DNA from: Bradyrhizobium jicamae
Lineage (GTDB): Bacteria > Pseudomonadota > Alphaproteobacteria > Rhizobiales > Xanthobacteraceae
Direction: 5' to 3'
NCBI RefSeq assembly: GCF_001440395.1
Contig: NZ_LLXZ01000039.1
Span: forward strand, 1-64,000
Length of the DNA: 64,000 nt
The notes beneath the pieces are model-generated. The model was given only the letters and a program-made list of their open reading frames with translations, did not search any database and was not told the DNA's origin. The translations under genes were made by a program, and so were the position numbers. This document shows, in pieces, positions 31,249 to 41,008 of this stretch (positions are counted from its first letter, which is position 1; each line of letters begins with the position of its first letter).

Positions 31249-32130
31249 ATGGCCGACAAAACAGGTTCGCGACTGGGCCGTGGCCTCGCAAGTCTGATCG
31301 GGGATGTCGGTGGCGAGGCCGCGCACGCCGAACGGCCACGCAACCAGCGCAAGGTGCCGATCGAGTTTTTGAAACCGAATCCGCGCAACCCGCGCCGGAC
31401 CTTTTCCGATACCGAACTTGGCGAGCTGGCCAGCTCGGTCAAGCAACACGGCGTGATCCAGCCGATCGTCGTGCGCCCGGTGAAGGGCGCGCAGGACCGC
31501 TACGAGATCATCGCCGGCGAACGGCGCTGGCGCGCCGCGCAACTCGCCAGCCTGCACGAGGTGCCGATCGTCCCCATTGAAGTCAGCGACTCTGACGCGC
31601 TCGAGATCATGATCATCGAGAACGTGCAGCGTGAAGACCTCAATGCGATGGAAGAGGCGCAAGGCTATCACGCGCTGGCCGACGAATTCAAACGCAGCCA
31701 GGAAGACATCGCCAAGGAAGTCGGCAAGAGCCGCAGCCATGTCGCCAACATGATGCGGCTGACGAAATTGCCGACGGAAGTGCAGGCCCTTATCTCAAGC
31801 GGCGAATTGTCGGCCGGTCACGCCCGTGCGCTGATCGGCGTGCCCGATCCGCTGGCCGCCGCCAAGCGCATCGTCGCCGAAGGCCTCAACGTCCGGCAGA
31901 CCGAGGCGCTGGCGCATGAAGAGGGCGTGCCGGAACGCAAGCCGCAGAAGGCGAGGGGCGGCGGCGGCAAGACCAAAGATCCGGATACGGTCGCGCTGGA
32001 GAAGCGCGTCAGCGATGCGCTCGGCCTCACCGTGACCGTCAACCACCGCGACCCCGGCGGCTCCGTCCAGATCAGCTACCGCAACCTCGAACAGCTCGAC
32101 GAGGTGATGCGGCGGCTGGAGAAGAGCTAA
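31249..32130 (+). CDS. parB: Chromosome partitioning protein ParB
   Basis: ParB binds parS, loads as a CTP-dependent clamp and spreads along DNA. The ATG at 31249 begins MADKTGSRLGRGLASLIG, the usual chromosomal ParB start, with a GGGAG site; a GTG 24 bases earlier is an alternative. The 293-residue protein has the CTP-binding GERRWRAAQLA motif, ENVQREDLNAMEEAQGY, and a helix-turn-helix around DIAKEVGKSRSHVANMMRL. The C-terminal dimer domain ends LDEVMRRLEKS. Three parS sites lie at 27426, 27461 and 29420. Confidence 0.96.
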   Translation: MADKTGSRLGRGLASLIGDVGGEAAHAERPRNQRKVPIEFLKPNPRNPRRTFSDTELGELASSVKQHGVIQPIVVRPVKGAQDRYEIIAGERRWRAAQLASLHEVPIVPIEVSDSDALEIMIIENVQREDLNAMEEAQGYHALADEFKRSQEDIAKEVGKSRSHVANMMRLTKLPTEVQALISSGELSAGHARALIGVPDPLAAAKRIVAEGLNVRQTEALAHEEGVPERKPQKARGGGGKTKDPDTVALEKRVSDALGLTVTVNHRDPGGSVQISYRNLEQLDEVMRRLEKS

Positions 32131-32201
32131 GCCGGGCCCACCTTACTTTGCATGGGGTTGTTTTCGCGATTTTGCTTCCGGCGGCTCCGTACGCCGGGAG
32201 A

Positions 32202-32230
32202 TAGATTGCTTCGGCGCGCTCGCAATGGCG
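32202..32230. repeat. Half copy of inverted repeat family A
   Basis: The stretch AGATTGCTTCGG...GCTCGCAATGG matches the right arm of the family A repeats, but no left arm is present. It looks like an eroded or truncated copy, next to the pseudogene at 32262-32449. Confidence 0.6.
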
Positions 32231-32261
32231 GCAGCCCCGGGAACGAAGAGCGCCCGCCTCG

Positions 32262-32449
32262 TTAGCGGAATTCAGCGACGACCTCGATCTCGCCGACGAT
32301 GGCATCGTTGAAGGCAGCCATTTCTTCTGCAGGAATCCAGTACTCCAAATGCGCGGAGCCGCCGGCTTGCTGAACGCTGTAATTTTCCAGGAATCGGTCG
32401 GTCCTACCGGACGCCAAAGCGTTACGACGTCCTTGGTCCCATCCGACAT
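32262..32449 (-). pseudogene. Internally deleted and frameshifted remnant of an 'ADP-ribosylation/crystallin J1'-annotated family gene
   Basis: From the ATG at 32449 the first frame reads MSDGTKDVVTLWRPVGPTD. From that point a second frame, shifted by one base, continues RFLENYSVQQAGGSAHLEYW, then IPAEEMAAFNDAIVGEIEVV and AEFR before a TAA. Together they match the N-terminus and the C-terminal third of a small family of about 110-120 residues commonly annotated ADP-ribosylation/crystallin J1. The central 50 or so codons are missing and the 188-base length is not a multiple of three, so a deletion broke the gene. It ends one base before the holA stop region, and a half repeat lies just beyond. 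The family identity is from memory of its typical sequence. Confidence 0.75.
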
Positions 32450-32450
32450 C

Positions 32451-33479
32451 CTACCCCCGCCGCTTCGCGTTCGCCGCGATCGAGAGCAGCGTCCTCAGCC
32501 CGATGGCTGACGCCAGCGAGGCCTGCTTGCGCATGTCGAGGGCGGCAGTCCCGAGCTGATCGATGATGCCGGCCAGTCGCGCCGGGCTGAAATTACGCAG
32601 CGCGATTTCGACGGCGCCCTTGCGCGAAAAGTGCAGGCGCGGATAGCCGCTTTCCAGCAGGGTCGAGACCGGCGTGCCCTCCGCGACCGCAAGCGCCGAT
32701 TTGTGCAGCCAGGCCGCCTGGCGCTGCGCGGCGGAAATGATCACGCCGGGATAGGTGCCGGCGACCATGGCCTTGGCAAATTCGCTCTCGACCAGGTCCG
32801 GCTTGCCGGCAAAGGCGCCGTCCACGATCGGGTCGAGTTTCAGCTCGGAGGCGTCGGAGACGACGGTCATGACATCGTCGAGCGCGATCTCGCCCTTGCC
32901 GTGGGAATAGAGCGCGAGCTTGCGCAGTTCATTGCGCGAGGCCTGGCGGTCACCGCCGAGCAGCGACATCAGCACGGCGCGGGCGTCAGTGGCGATGCGC
33001 AAATTGGATGTCCGCAATTCCTCGTCGATCAATCTCGCGAGGTCGCGCTCGGTGTCGGGATAGCAGGCGATGGCAACCGCAGTCTTGGCGCGCTCGCAGG
33101 CCTTGCGCAGTGGCGATTCCGGCCGCAGCTCGCCGGCCTCGATCACGATGCGGCAATCCTTCACCGCCGAATCGGCCAGCGTGTCGACGCCGCTGGCAAA
33201 GCTGCGGGAGCCGGCGCGTACGCGGATCGCGCGCCGGCCGCCGAACATCGGGATCGTCATGGCTTCATCAACCAGCCGCGATGGCTCGGCCGCGAGCTCG
33301 TCGCCGTCGAGCCGCACCAGCGAAAAGGGATCGTTGGGGTCATCGACGGCCGACGCAATCAACGCATCGGCGCGCTCGCGCACCAGACCGGCGTCGGGAC
33401 CGTAAAGCAGGATGATCGGACGGCCGGCATCAGGCCGGGCGAGAAAAGCGTCGATGTCTTTTCCGCGGAGCGCGACCAA
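32451..33479 (-). CDS. holA: DNA polymerase III delta subunit
   Basis: HolA is the clamp-loader subunit that opens the beta clamp. The 342-residue protein begins at a TTG at 33479 (MVALRGKDIDAFL after initiation), which is the only reasonable start, six bases after the lptE stop. The N-terminal IILLYGPDAGLVRERADAL and the LLGGDRQASRNELRKLALY stretch are family features. It is the last gene of the leftward leuS-lptE-holA group. Confidence 0.93.
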   Translation of the reverse strand: MVALRGKDIDAFLARPDAGRPIILLYGPDAGLVRERADALIASAVDDPNDPFSLVRLDGDELAAEPSRLVDEAMTIPMFGGRRAIRVRAGSRSFASGVDTLADSAVKDCRIVIEAGELRPESPLRKACERAKTAVAIACYPDTERDLARLIDEELRTSNLRIATDARAVLMSLLGGDRQASRNELRKLALYSHGKGEIALDDVMTVVSDASELKLDPIVDGAFAGKPDLVESEFAKAMVAGTYPGVIISAAQRQAAWLHKSALAVAEGTPVSTLLESGYPRLHFSRKGAVEIALRNFSPARLAGIIDQLGTAALDMRKQASLASAIGLRTLLSIAANAKRRG

Positions 33480-33485
33480 TGGCGG

Positions 33486-34037
33486 TCAGGTGCCGGCGAC
33501 GAAGAACGACGCCAGCCGGGTCTGGATGTTTTCCGCGATCTCGTTGGCGGCGCGATCCTCGGCGTCGCGGAAGGCGCGGGCACGAGCGAATCGCTGCAGA
33601 TTGCCCGGAATGTCATAGGACACGCGGGAGAAGGTCGTCCCGGTCATGACCGACTTGTTGGTGGTGAGATCGATCAAATTGTACTGCGCGTCGATGCCGT
33701 AGTTTTCGCTCGAGGGCAGGGCCGTGTTGGGATCGATCATTAGCGAGTTGCGGGTGGTGGTGAAACGCAGCACCAGCCGATGGGTCGGCGGCATGCCGGT
33801 GGCGTTGCCGTAGAGTTTGAACGCCAGCGCGTTGCGGATCTCCACCTGGATTCGCGCTTCACGCGAGGCGTTCGGCTTATCGACCGGCGGAACTTCCACG
33901 CCCATCAGCTTTTCGCGCAAGCCGGGCGTGCCGTCGGTACGTTCGGCATACATCGGCTGGAAGCAGCCGGCCGTGAGCGCCGCCAGAGCGGCGACGGCGA
34001 TGAGCCGAACGGCGATCCGGGTCTTAGCCAACGACAT
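33486..34037 (-). CDS. lptE: LPS-assembly lipoprotein LptE
   Basis: LptE is the outer-membrane lipoprotein that plugs LptD and helps insert lipopolysaccharide. The 183-residue product has a lipoprotein signal with lipobox LTAGC (Cys25) and the FQPMYAE stretch after it. Alphaproteobacterial LptE lies between leuS and holA as here. Its start overlaps the leuS stop by 14 bases, so it is translated with leuS. Confidence 0.92.
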   Translation of the reverse strand: MSLAKTRIAVRLIAVAALAALTAGCFQPMYAERTDGTPGLREKLMGVEVPPVDKPNASREARIQVEIRNALAFKLYGNATGMPPTHRLVLRFTTTRNSLMIDPNTALPSSENYGIDAQYNLIDLTTNKSVMTGTTFSRVSYDIPGNLQRFARARAFRDAEDRAANEIAENIQTRLASFFVAGT

Positions 34038-36648
34038 TCACGATCCTCATGGGAACTACGATTATCTTGCGGACGGCCTTGCCGCCGAGAGCGAGTTTTA
34101 CCGCATCGAGCGCCAAAACGGCAGCCTCAATTTCCGGATTTTGGGCGACCCGTGGCACGGTAACATCACCCCGCTTCTTGCCGTTGACCTGGACCACCAG
34201 CGTCACGGTGTCTTCAACCAACAAATCGCGTTCGATTTGGGGCCAGTTGGCCTCCGAAATCAGCCCCTGCTGGCCCAGAACCTGCCAGCACTCCTCGGCC
34301 AGATGGGGCATCATGGGCGCGATGAGCTGAACCAGGATGGTCGCGGCTTCGCGCACCGCCCAGGCGGTGTCGGGGCCAAGCTTGCCCTCACGGCCCAGCA
34401 CCTCGGCGAGCGCATTGGTGAATTCGCGGATGTGGGCGAGGCAGACATTGAAATGCAGACGTTCAATACCTGATGACACCTTGTCCAGTGCGCCATGGGC
34501 CGCCTTGCGCAGCGCCAGCGCCTCGGGACCGAACGCAGCCGGTCGGCTGCCGGGGGCCGATTTGGCGATTTCGGCGGATTCGTTCACCAGTCGCCACAGC
34601 CGCTGCACGAAACGCGAGGCGCCCTGCACGCGCTCGTCGCTCCAGATCACGTCGCGGTCGGGTGGCGAGTCTGACAGCATGAACCAGCGCGCAACGTCGG
34701 CGCCATAGGTCGCGATGATGTCGTCGGGGTCGACCGTGTTCTTCTTCGACTTCGACATCTTTTCGATCGGGCCGATTGTCACCGGTTCGTCGCCATAGAT
34801 CATGGTGGCGAGCCGTTCGCCGCCGACGATTTCGACCTTCACCTCGGCCGGCGTGACATAGGTGCCGTCCGCCTTCTGATAGGTCTCGTGCACCACCATG
34901 CCCTGCGTGAACATGCCGGCGAACGGCTCGTCCATGTTGATATGGCCGGTCGCCTTCATCGCACGGGTGAAGAAGCGGCTGTAGAGCAGATGCAGGATCG
35001 CGTGCTCGACGCCGCCGATATACTGGTCGACCGGCATCATCCGGTTGGCGACCGCGGGTGTGGTCGGCGCCTTCTCGTTCCAGGGATCCGTGAAGCGCGC
35101 AAAATACCAGGACGAATCCACGAAGGTGTCCATGGTGTCGGTTTCGCGTTGAGCTTTGCCGCCGCATTTCGGGCAGGCGACATGCTTCCAGGTCGGGTGA
35201 TGATCGAGCGCGTTGCCGGGCTTGTCGAAGGTTGCATCCTCCGGCAGCGTCACCGGCAACTGGTCGTCCGGCACCGACACCACGTCGCACTTCGGGCAAT
35301 GGATGACCGGGATCGGGCAGCCCCAATAGCGCTGGCGTGAAATGCCCCAATCGCGCAGGCGGAAATTCACCTGGCGCTCGCCGACCGGCGCGTTGCCGCG
35401 CATCTCCGATTCCAGCCGTTTTGCGATCTCTTCCTTGGCCGCGTCGATGGTCATTCCATCGAGGAAGCGGGAATTGATCATGCGGCCGTCGCCGTCATAG
35501 GCGGTGTCCGTGATGACGAAGCTCTTCGGGTCCTGCCCCTCGGGACAGACCACCGGCGTGACGCCGAGATTGTACTTGTTGACGAAGTCGAGGTCGCGCT
35601 GGTCGTGGCCCGGACAGCCGAAGATGGCGCCGGTGCCGTACTCCATCAGCACGAAGTTCGCGACATAGACCGGCAGCTTCCAGTTCGGATCGAACGGGTG
35701 AACGGCCTTGATGCCGGTATCAAAGCCCTGCTTCTCGGCGGTGTCGATGATTTCCTGCGCGGTGCCGATCTTCTTGATGTCGGCGATGAAATCGGCAAGC
35801 TTCGGATTCTTCGCCGCCGCGGCTATCGCCAGCGGATGGTCGGCCGAGATCGCCATGAACTTTGCGCCGAACAGCGTGTCCGGCCGCGTCGTGAAGATCT
35901 TGAGTTCGGTTTCGTCCGCAGGTGTCGTGGCAGGGTCCAGCGCGAAGCGGATCAGCAGGCCTTCGGAGCGGCCGATCCAGTTGCGTTGCATCAGCCGCAC
36001 CTTGTCGGGCCAGCGGTCCAGCCCGTCGAGTGCGTCCAGCAGTTCTTGCGAGTACTTCGTGATCTTGAAGACCCACTGGCTCATCTCGCGCTGTTCGACG
36101 ATCGCGCCTGAGCGCCAGCCGCGGCCGTCGATCACCTGCTCGTTGGCGAGCACGGTCATGTCGACCGGATCCCAGTTGAGCTTGCGCTTCTCGCGTTCGG
36201 CCAGGCCGGCGCGCAGCATGTCCAAAAACATCTTCTGCTGATGCTTGTAATAGCTGGGGTCGCAGGTTGCGAACTCGCGTGACCAGTCGAGCGACAGCCC
36301 GATCGACCGCAACTGCTTCTTCATCGCGGCGATGTTGTCGTAGGTCCACGCCTTCGGCGCGACCTTGCGCTCGATGGCGGCATTCTCCGCCGGCAGGCCG
36401 AACGCGTCCCAGCCCATCGGGTGCAGCACGTTAAAGCCCTTGGCGCGCATGAACCGCGCCAGCACGTCGCCCAGCGTGTAGTTCCGGACATGCCCGATAT
36501 GGATGCGCCCGGACGGGTAGGGGAACATCTCAAGCACGTAGTATTTCGGCCGCGGATCGTCGTTTTTCGAGGCGAAGATCGCCTTTTCGTCCCACTGGCG
36601 CTGCCAGCGAGGCTCGGAATCACGGGCGTTGTAACGTTCGGAGGTCAT
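34024..36648 (-). CDS. leuS: Leucyl-tRNA synthetase
   Basis: LeuS charges tRNA-Leu. The 874-residue class I enzyme has the HIGH motif at residues 50-53 ([11 protein letters not shown]), the KMSKS loop at 630-634, the editing domain region in the middle, and the zinc-type Cys stretch HCPKCDVV and CPKCGGK. The start [16 protein letters not shown] is usual for the family. It heads the leftward leuS-lptE-holA operon. The 131 bases upstream hold no gene. Confidence 0.97.
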   Translation of the reverse strand: MTSERYNARDSEPRWQRQWDEKAIFASKNDDPRPKYYVLEMFPYPSGRIHIGHVRNYTLGDVLARFMRAKGFNVLHPMGWDAFGLPAENAAIERKVAPKAWTYDNIAAMKKQLRSIGLSLDWSREFATCDPSYYKHQQKMFLDMLRAGLAEREKRKLNWDPVDMTVLANEQVIDGRGWRSGAIVEQREMSQWVFKITKYSQELLDALDGLDRWPDKVRLMQRNWIGRSEGLLIRFALDPATTPADETELKIFTTRPDTLFGAKFMAISADHPLAIAAAAKNPKLADFIADIKKIGTAQEIIDTAEKQGFDTGIKAVHPFDPNWKLPVYVANFVLMEYGTGAIFGCPGHDQRDLDFVNKYNLGVTPVVCPEGQDPKSFVITDTAYDGDGRMINSRFLDGMTIDAAKEEIAKRLESEMRGNAPVGERQVNFRLRDWGISRQRYWGCPIPVIHCPKCDVVSVPDDQLPVTLPEDATFDKPGNALDHHPTWKHVACPKCGGKAQRETDTMDTFVDSSWYFARFTDPWNEKAPTTPAVANRMMPVDQYIGGVEHAILHLLYSRFFTRAMKATGHINMDEPFAGMFTQGMVVHETYQKADGTYVTPAEVKVEIVGGERLATMIYGDEPVTIGPIEKMSKSKKNTVDPDDIIATYGADVARWFMLSDSPPDRDVIWSDERVQGASRFVQRLWRLVNESAEIAKSAPGSRPAAFGPEALALRKAAHGALDKVSSGIERLHFNVCLAHIREFTNALAEVLGREGKLGPDTAWAVREAATILVQLIAPMMPHLAEECWQVLGQQGLISEANWPQIERDLLVEDTVTLVVQVNGKKRGDVTVPRVAQNPEIEAAVLALDAVKLALGGKAVRKIIVVPMRIVNVVG

Positions 36649-36779
36649 GGAATCGCTAGCGCTTTTTGTGGATTCGGGTCCCGTCCAGAGGACGGCGGAC
36701 TAGGCCACAAAAGCAGCTGCGGGGTCAACGGGTTGGGAGGGCGGGAACGGCCATTTGACCGATGAGGTCGAGCGTCCGC

Positions 36780-38471
36780 TCACCCCGCCATCGCCATACC
36801 GGCCTCATCCACCAACCGGGCAAAGCCGTGCTCGACCACGGTATTTCGCCCGCGGTGCTTGGCGGCGTAGAGGGCGGCGTCCGCGGCTTCGATCAGGTCG
36901 CCGGGGCTTTGCGTGTCGCTCGGCAACGTGGCGGCGACGCCGACGCTGACGGTGACCATCCCGAAGTTGGAGGTGATGTGCGGCAGGCCGAGGCCCTGAA
37001 CCGTGGCGCGCACGGTTTCGCCGACCTCGAGCGCCTTTTGCGGGCTGGTGTTCGGCAGCAGCAGGCAGAATTCCTCGCCGCCATAGCGGCCGGCAAAGCC
37101 CATGGTGTCGGCGGCGATGCCCGCCAGCGTTTCGCCGATCCGGGTCAGGCAGGCGTCGCCTTCCGGGTGGCCATAGGTGTCGTTGTAGAGCTTGAAATGA
37201 TCGACATCGATCATCAGGAGCGACAGCTCGCTATGATATTGCTGCGCCTTCATCCATTCGAAATCGAGCCGGCTCTGGAATCCGCGGCGGTTGGCGAGGC
37301 CCGACAGCATGTCCATCGAGGCCATCACGGTGAGCCGGTCGTTGGTTGCGACCAGCTCGCGCTCGCGCTGGCTGAGCTGGGCCGCCATCGCGTTGAAGGC
37401 GCGCGCCAGCGGCATGAATTCCGAGGGCAGGCGGCTGCGCGAGACGCGGGCCGTCGAGTCGCCTTCGCCGAACCGCTTGGCCATGCCGGTCATGACTTCA
37501 ATCGGATTGATGATGAGTTTTTCGGCGCCGATCAGCGCGCCGAGCAGCACGAACAGGCAGACGAACCCAAGTTGCAGGTAGGCGGTGCGGATCTCGCGAT
37601 TGATCACCGCCGTCACTTTGGCCTCGTCGACGCTGACGATCAGGCGCGCCTGCGTCCCGGGAATGCGCGCGAAACTGATGGCGCGCTTGGAGCCGTCCAT
37701 CGTGGTGAAGGAAAGCGACCCCGTATCGGAGTTGGAGCTGAGCGCCTTGTAGGTGATGGCCGACAACAGCGGCACGTTGTCGAGTGGTTGGCCGATCGCG
37801 CTGGCCTGATCCGGCGGTGCCGCCAGCACGACGCCGGTACTATCGATCAGCAGCGCCGAAATGCCCGGCTTTCCGCCGAGGTTGGCCATGATCTTCGACA
37901 GCCAGTCTATATTGATGCCTGCGACCGCAACCGAATCTTCCTCCGGATTGATCGCGGCGACCGGATAGGCCGCCATCATGATCGGCCGGTTGTTGGTCTT
38001 GCCGAACAGATAATCGCTGAAAACGAAATCGCGGGTCTCCTGCGCCTTCTTGAAATATTCACGATCAGCGATGTTGAGGCCGACCTGAATGTTCAGGGTC
38101 GAGCACTGCACCGTGCCCTGCTTGCTCACCAGCATGATACTGCGGATCCAGGGCAGGTTGGCGGGCAGGCTGGCGCGCAAGATTTCGCAACTGCGCCCGA
38201 TGCCGCTGGAGGCGCGGATATAGGCCGCCGATTTCAGCATGGTCTCGACGGAGGAGATTACCTCGCGCTGGGTCTCGGCGCTGTGATGGGTGATGTTGGC
38301 GTATTCTTCCGAAGCCGTGGCGATCTGCCTGGCGCGGGTGTCTTCAAGCGAGCGGACGCGCTCCAGCATCAAGGGCGCCACCAGCAGCACGGCCAGCATC
38401 GCAAGCCGCGCCCGGATTCCGAACAGCTTCTTGAGCTTGACCCGCTTGCGGTTGAAAGTAACGCCAGACAT
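36780..38471 (-). CDS. Membrane diguanylate cyclase with extracytoplasmic sensor and HAMP
   Basis: The 563-residue protein should make cyclic di-GMP from GTP. It has a first membrane helix (about residues 15-35), a periplasmic sensor of the double-Cache type with VGLNIADREYFKKA and VAVAGINIDWL, a second helix (about 295-320), a HAMP domain, and a GGDEF domain with intact GGEEF at 464-468. No RxxD inhibition site precedes it. The ATG at 38471 follows a GGGGGGCAGG site; the frame is open further upstream, but that part lies antisense to yggS. It is divergent from yggS across 107 bases. Confidence 0.9.
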   Translation of the reverse strand: MSGVTFNRKRVKLKKLFGIRARLAMLAVLLVAPLMLERVRSLEDTRARQIATASEEYANITHHSAETQREVISSVETMLKSAAYIRASSGIGRSCEILRASLPANLPWIRSIMLVSKQGTVQCSTLNIQVGLNIADREYFKKAQETRDFVFSDYLFGKTNNRPIMMAAYPVAAINPEEDSVAVAGINIDWLSKIMANLGGKPGISALLIDSTGVVLAAPPDQASAIGQPLDNVPLLSAITYKALSSNSDTGSLSFTTMDGSKRAISFARIPGTQARLIVSVDEAKVTAVINREIRTAYLQLGFVCLFVLLGALIGAEKLIINPIEVMTGMAKRFGEGDSTARVSRSRLPSEFMPLARAFNAMAAQLSQRERELVATNDRLTVMASMDMLSGLANRRGFQSRLDFEWMKAQQYHSELSLLMIDVDHFKLYNDTYGHPEGDACLTRIGETLAGIAADTMGFAGRYGGEEFCLLLPNTSPQKALEVGETVRATVQGLGLPHITSNFGMVTVSVGVAATLPSDTQSPGDLIEAADAALYAAKHRGRNTVVEHGFARLVDEAGMAMAG

Positions 38472-38578
38472 CCTGCCCCCCGACGCCACAGGGTAAAGCG
38501 AAGGGTTCAAAAAGCCTTTCCCGAACTTGGTAAAATTCGAGGAAATGCCGTAAAATCTCCTCGCCGGAACACGACAAG

Positions 38579-39265
38579 ATGAGAGAGATGACGACGCCAC
38601 TAACCAAGTCTTTACCAATCGGTCTGGCCCAGGTGGAGCAGGACATTGCGCGCGCGTGCAAGGAAGCGCGCCGCGAGCGTGCATCGGTGACGCTGATCGC
38701 GGTGTCGAAGACATTTGATGCCGCGGCGATTTCGCCGGTTATCGATGCTGGACAGCGCGTGTTCGGCGAAAACCGCGTGCAGGAGGCCAAGGGGAAATGG
38801 CCGGCGCTGGTGTCGTCCCATCCCGGGATTGCGTTGCATCTGATCGGGCCGCTGCAGTCCAACAAGGCGAAGGAGGCCGTGGCGCTGTTCGACGCCATCC
38901 ATTCGGTCGACCGCCCCACCATCTGCGAAGCTTTGGCCAAGGAAATCAATTCGCAGAACAAACGGCCGGAATTGTTCGTTCAGATCAACACTGGCGAGGA
39001 ACCGCAAAAGGCCGGCATCGCGCCCGGCGAGGCCGATGCCTTTATCGCGACTTGCCGCGACAAGTATGGCCTGGTCATTTCCGGCCTGATGTGCATCCCG
39101 CCGGTCAACGACGCGCCGGCGCCGCATTTCGCGCTGACGGCCAAGATCGCGGCGCGCAACGGGCTGAAGAATCTGTCGATGGGCATGAGCGCCGATTTCG
39201 CGGTCGCGATCCAGATGGGCGCGACGCATGTGCGGGTGGGCTCGGCGATTTTCGGGGCGCGGTAG
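38579..39265 (+). CDS. YggS/PLPBP-family pyridoxal phosphate-binding protein
   Basis: This conserved family binds pyridoxal phosphate and helps keep vitamin B6 and amino acid pools balanced; no enzyme activity is known. The 228-residue protein has the PLP lysine Lys44 in IAVSKTF, then GENRVQEAKGK, HLIGPLQSNKAK and the C-terminal LSMGMSADF and THVRVGSAIFGAR. An in-frame ATG at 38588 is an alternative start. Repeat A copy 2 begins 5 bases after the stop. Confidence 0.94.
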   Translation: MREMTTPLTKSLPIGLAQVEQDIARACKEARRERASVTLIAVSKTFDAAAISPVIDAGQRVFGENRVQEAKGKWPALVSSHPGIALHLIGPLQSNKAKEAVALFDAIHSVDRPTICEALAKEINSQNKRPELFVQINTGEEPQKAGIAPGEADAFIATCRDKYGLVISGLMCIPPVNDAPAPHFALTAKIAARNGLKNLSMGMSADFAVAIQMGATHVRVGSAIFGAR

Positions 39266-39270
39266 ATTTC

Positions 39271-39356
39271 CGTCATTGCGAGCGAAGCGAAGCAATCCAT
39301 CTCTCCACGCAAAGGAAGAATGGATTGCTTCGTCGCAGTCGCTCCTCGCAATGACG
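39271..39356. repeat. Inverted repeat, family A (copy 2)
   Basis: The 86-base element begins CGTCATTGCGAGCGAAGCG and ends CTCGCAATGACG, with GCAATCCA and TGGATTGC facing inside. It fills the convergent gap between yggS and the hydratase gene. Confidence 0.9.
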
Positions 39357-39366
39357 GCGAGAGAAT

Positions 39367-40152
39367 TTACGCGAATCCCACCGACACTTTCCCAAGCGCA
39401 CCAAAATCAACCGCGAAAAAATCGCCCGATTGAATCGGCAGCGGTGGATGGCAGGTGCCTGTCGTGACAACACGGCCGGCCTTCAGCGTCACTCCAAGCT
39501 GGCGCAGTTCGTTGGCGAGCCAAGTCAAAGCTATCCGGGGATCGCCCAGTACGTTCTTGCCGTGGCCGACGAATTTTTCGCCGCGCATGGTCATGACCGG
39601 CCGTTCCTCGACGAGGTCCATCGAGCGCCAATCGGCCGTTGCGGCAGGCCCTAGCACGAACAGATGCGCGCAGGCGTTGTCGGCGATGAGCTGCGCTTCG
39701 CCGGCAGCGACGAAATCGGCAAAGCGCGAGTCGGGAATCTCGATCGCAGGATGCAGCGTGTCGACCGCATCGAGCACCTGCTGGACCGTATAGGGTGTCG
39801 GTCGCGCCGGCAGATCGACGCGCATGCGAAAGGCGAATTCGGGTTCGGCGACACGCATTTCGTTGCCTGCCATCGAAGCCGTTCCGCCATCGGGAATGAC
39901 GGTCTCGGCCAGGATGCGCCCAGCCATCGGCCCGTCGACGTTGATATGTTTTTGTCCGGCTTCGCTGGTGGCCGCGATCTTCCAGCCGAACAGACTTTCG
40001 GACGAGTATCTTTCGATCGCCGCCTGAATCGCGTAGCCCTCAATCCGGTCGCGCGGCTGCAGCGAGGCGTCGAGGCCGGATAATTTGGTGCCGGCGCGCC
40101 AGCGGTCGTGCAACGTCTTTGACGCGGCTTCTATCGCGTGTCTGTCGAGCAT
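39367..40152 (-). CDS. 2-keto-4-pentenoate hydratase / fumarylacetoacetase-superfamily enzyme
   Basis: The 261-residue protein belongs to the group of hydratases and decarboxylases that includes MhpD and HpcG, which act on 2-hydroxy-dienoates from meta-cleavage of aromatics. Family features are GWKIAATSEAGQ, AEPEFAFRM with the metal-binding Glu pair, and PAIEIPDSRF. No other aromatic-degradation gene lies nearby, so the true substrate is open. It precedes an L,D-transpeptidase-like gene on its right by 16 bases, read in the same direction, but a functional link is not obvious. Confidence 0.85.
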   Translation of the reverse strand: MLDRHAIEAASKTLHDRWRAGTKLSGLDASLQPRDRIEGYAIQAAIERYSSESLFGWKIAATSEAGQKHINVDGPMAGRILAETVIPDGGTASMAGNEMRVAEPEFAFRMRVDLPARPTPYTVQQVLDAVDTLHPAIEIPDSRFADFVAAGEAQLIADNACAHLFVLGPAATADWRSMDLVEERPVMTMRGEKFVGHGKNVLGDPRIALTWLANELRQLGVTLKAGRVVTTGTCHPPLPIQSGDFFAVDFGALGKVSVGFA

Positions 40153-40168
40153 CGCCTTTGACTCCCCA

Positions 40169-40738
40169 TCAGCCGATCATGATTTTCGTCTGCGGGCCCA
40201 GGCGCCGCAACAGCCGCAGCATGGCGGATTTCGTCATCGAGACGCATCCAGCTGTCGGCGAGAAATTGGTCCGCGCCAGATGCAGGAACACGGCGCTGCC
40301 GCGACCGGCAATGCGCGGCGCGCTGTTGTGATCGATCTCGACGATGAAGTCGTAGAGATGGTCCTCGCGCGTCAGCCGGTCGCCGGGCTGATCCCGGACC
40401 AGGCGGATCGGCTGGTTGTAATGGCGGTCGCGCGGGTCCTCGCACCAGGCGTCTTCGGGCCGGATGGGCCGGGCCGGCAGATGGGTCCGGGGTCGGATAT
40501 GGCGGTCGGCGCGCCACCACAATTGCAGCGGGTAATACGTGCCCCGCGGGGTGCCGCCATCGCCCTCCCGCTTGTTGGCGAGGATGCCGCCGCGGCCAAG
40601 TGCCACCGGCACCGTCCAGCCGTCCGCGGTCAGCCAGCCCCGGCGGGGGTCGCCGGCGGCCTGCCGCACCCGGATCGCCGCCAGCGGCCGATCACGCGTG
40701 GCTGTCTTATAAGTGATTGAAATCGGAGCGGTTTCCAT
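40169..40738 (-). CDS. L,D-transpeptidase-like catalytic domain protein (YkuD-type, COG3786-like)
   Basis: The 189-residue protein resembles the YkuD-like family that includes peptidoglycan cross-linkers. The likely catalytic stretch is FLHLARTNFSPTAGCVSM, with a His and the nucleophile Cys in a shortened H...S-x-x-x-G-C arrangement; GRGGILANKREGDGGTPRG is a family signature. No signal peptide is visible, which is odd for a cell-wall enzyme. ATG at 40738 is preferred over an in-frame TTG at 40750. The 270 bases to the right lead to the CenR-like gene. Confidence 0.85.
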   Translation of the reverse strand: METAPISITYKTATRDRPLAAIRVRQAAGDPRRGWLTADGWTVPVALGRGGILANKREGDGGTPRGTYYPLQLWWRADRHIRPRTHLPARPIRPEDAWCEDPRDRHYNQPIRLVRDQPGDRLTREDHLYDFIVEIDHNSAPRIAGRGSAVFLHLARTNFSPTAGCVSMTKSAMLRLLRRLGPQTKIMIG

Positions 40739-41008
40739 ACCAATGCCCAATGCCGGGGATTGCCTGCCCGGCCGTTACTATTCTAATTGACGCCATTACA
40801 GGACATTCATCCAGACGCGCCTCAAATTTGGGATAGACTGTGATCGGCTTGAGAATCTGTAACAATCTCTTACCTCACTACAAATCAGTGCCCTGATGGC
40901 CCGGCTTGCTAGCGAAATTTGCCCGCGAATCAGGTTTGTCATCGACCAAGACCCGGCTTGAGACGCTCCCGCTTGTGTCCGCCGCCTGCCTCAAGAGGAT
41001 CGTATCCT

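Noticed and set aside
36762..38582. Long plus-strand frame opposite the diguanylate cyclase
   Set aside because: Mirror of the GGDEF gene, whose motifs are clear on the minus strand.
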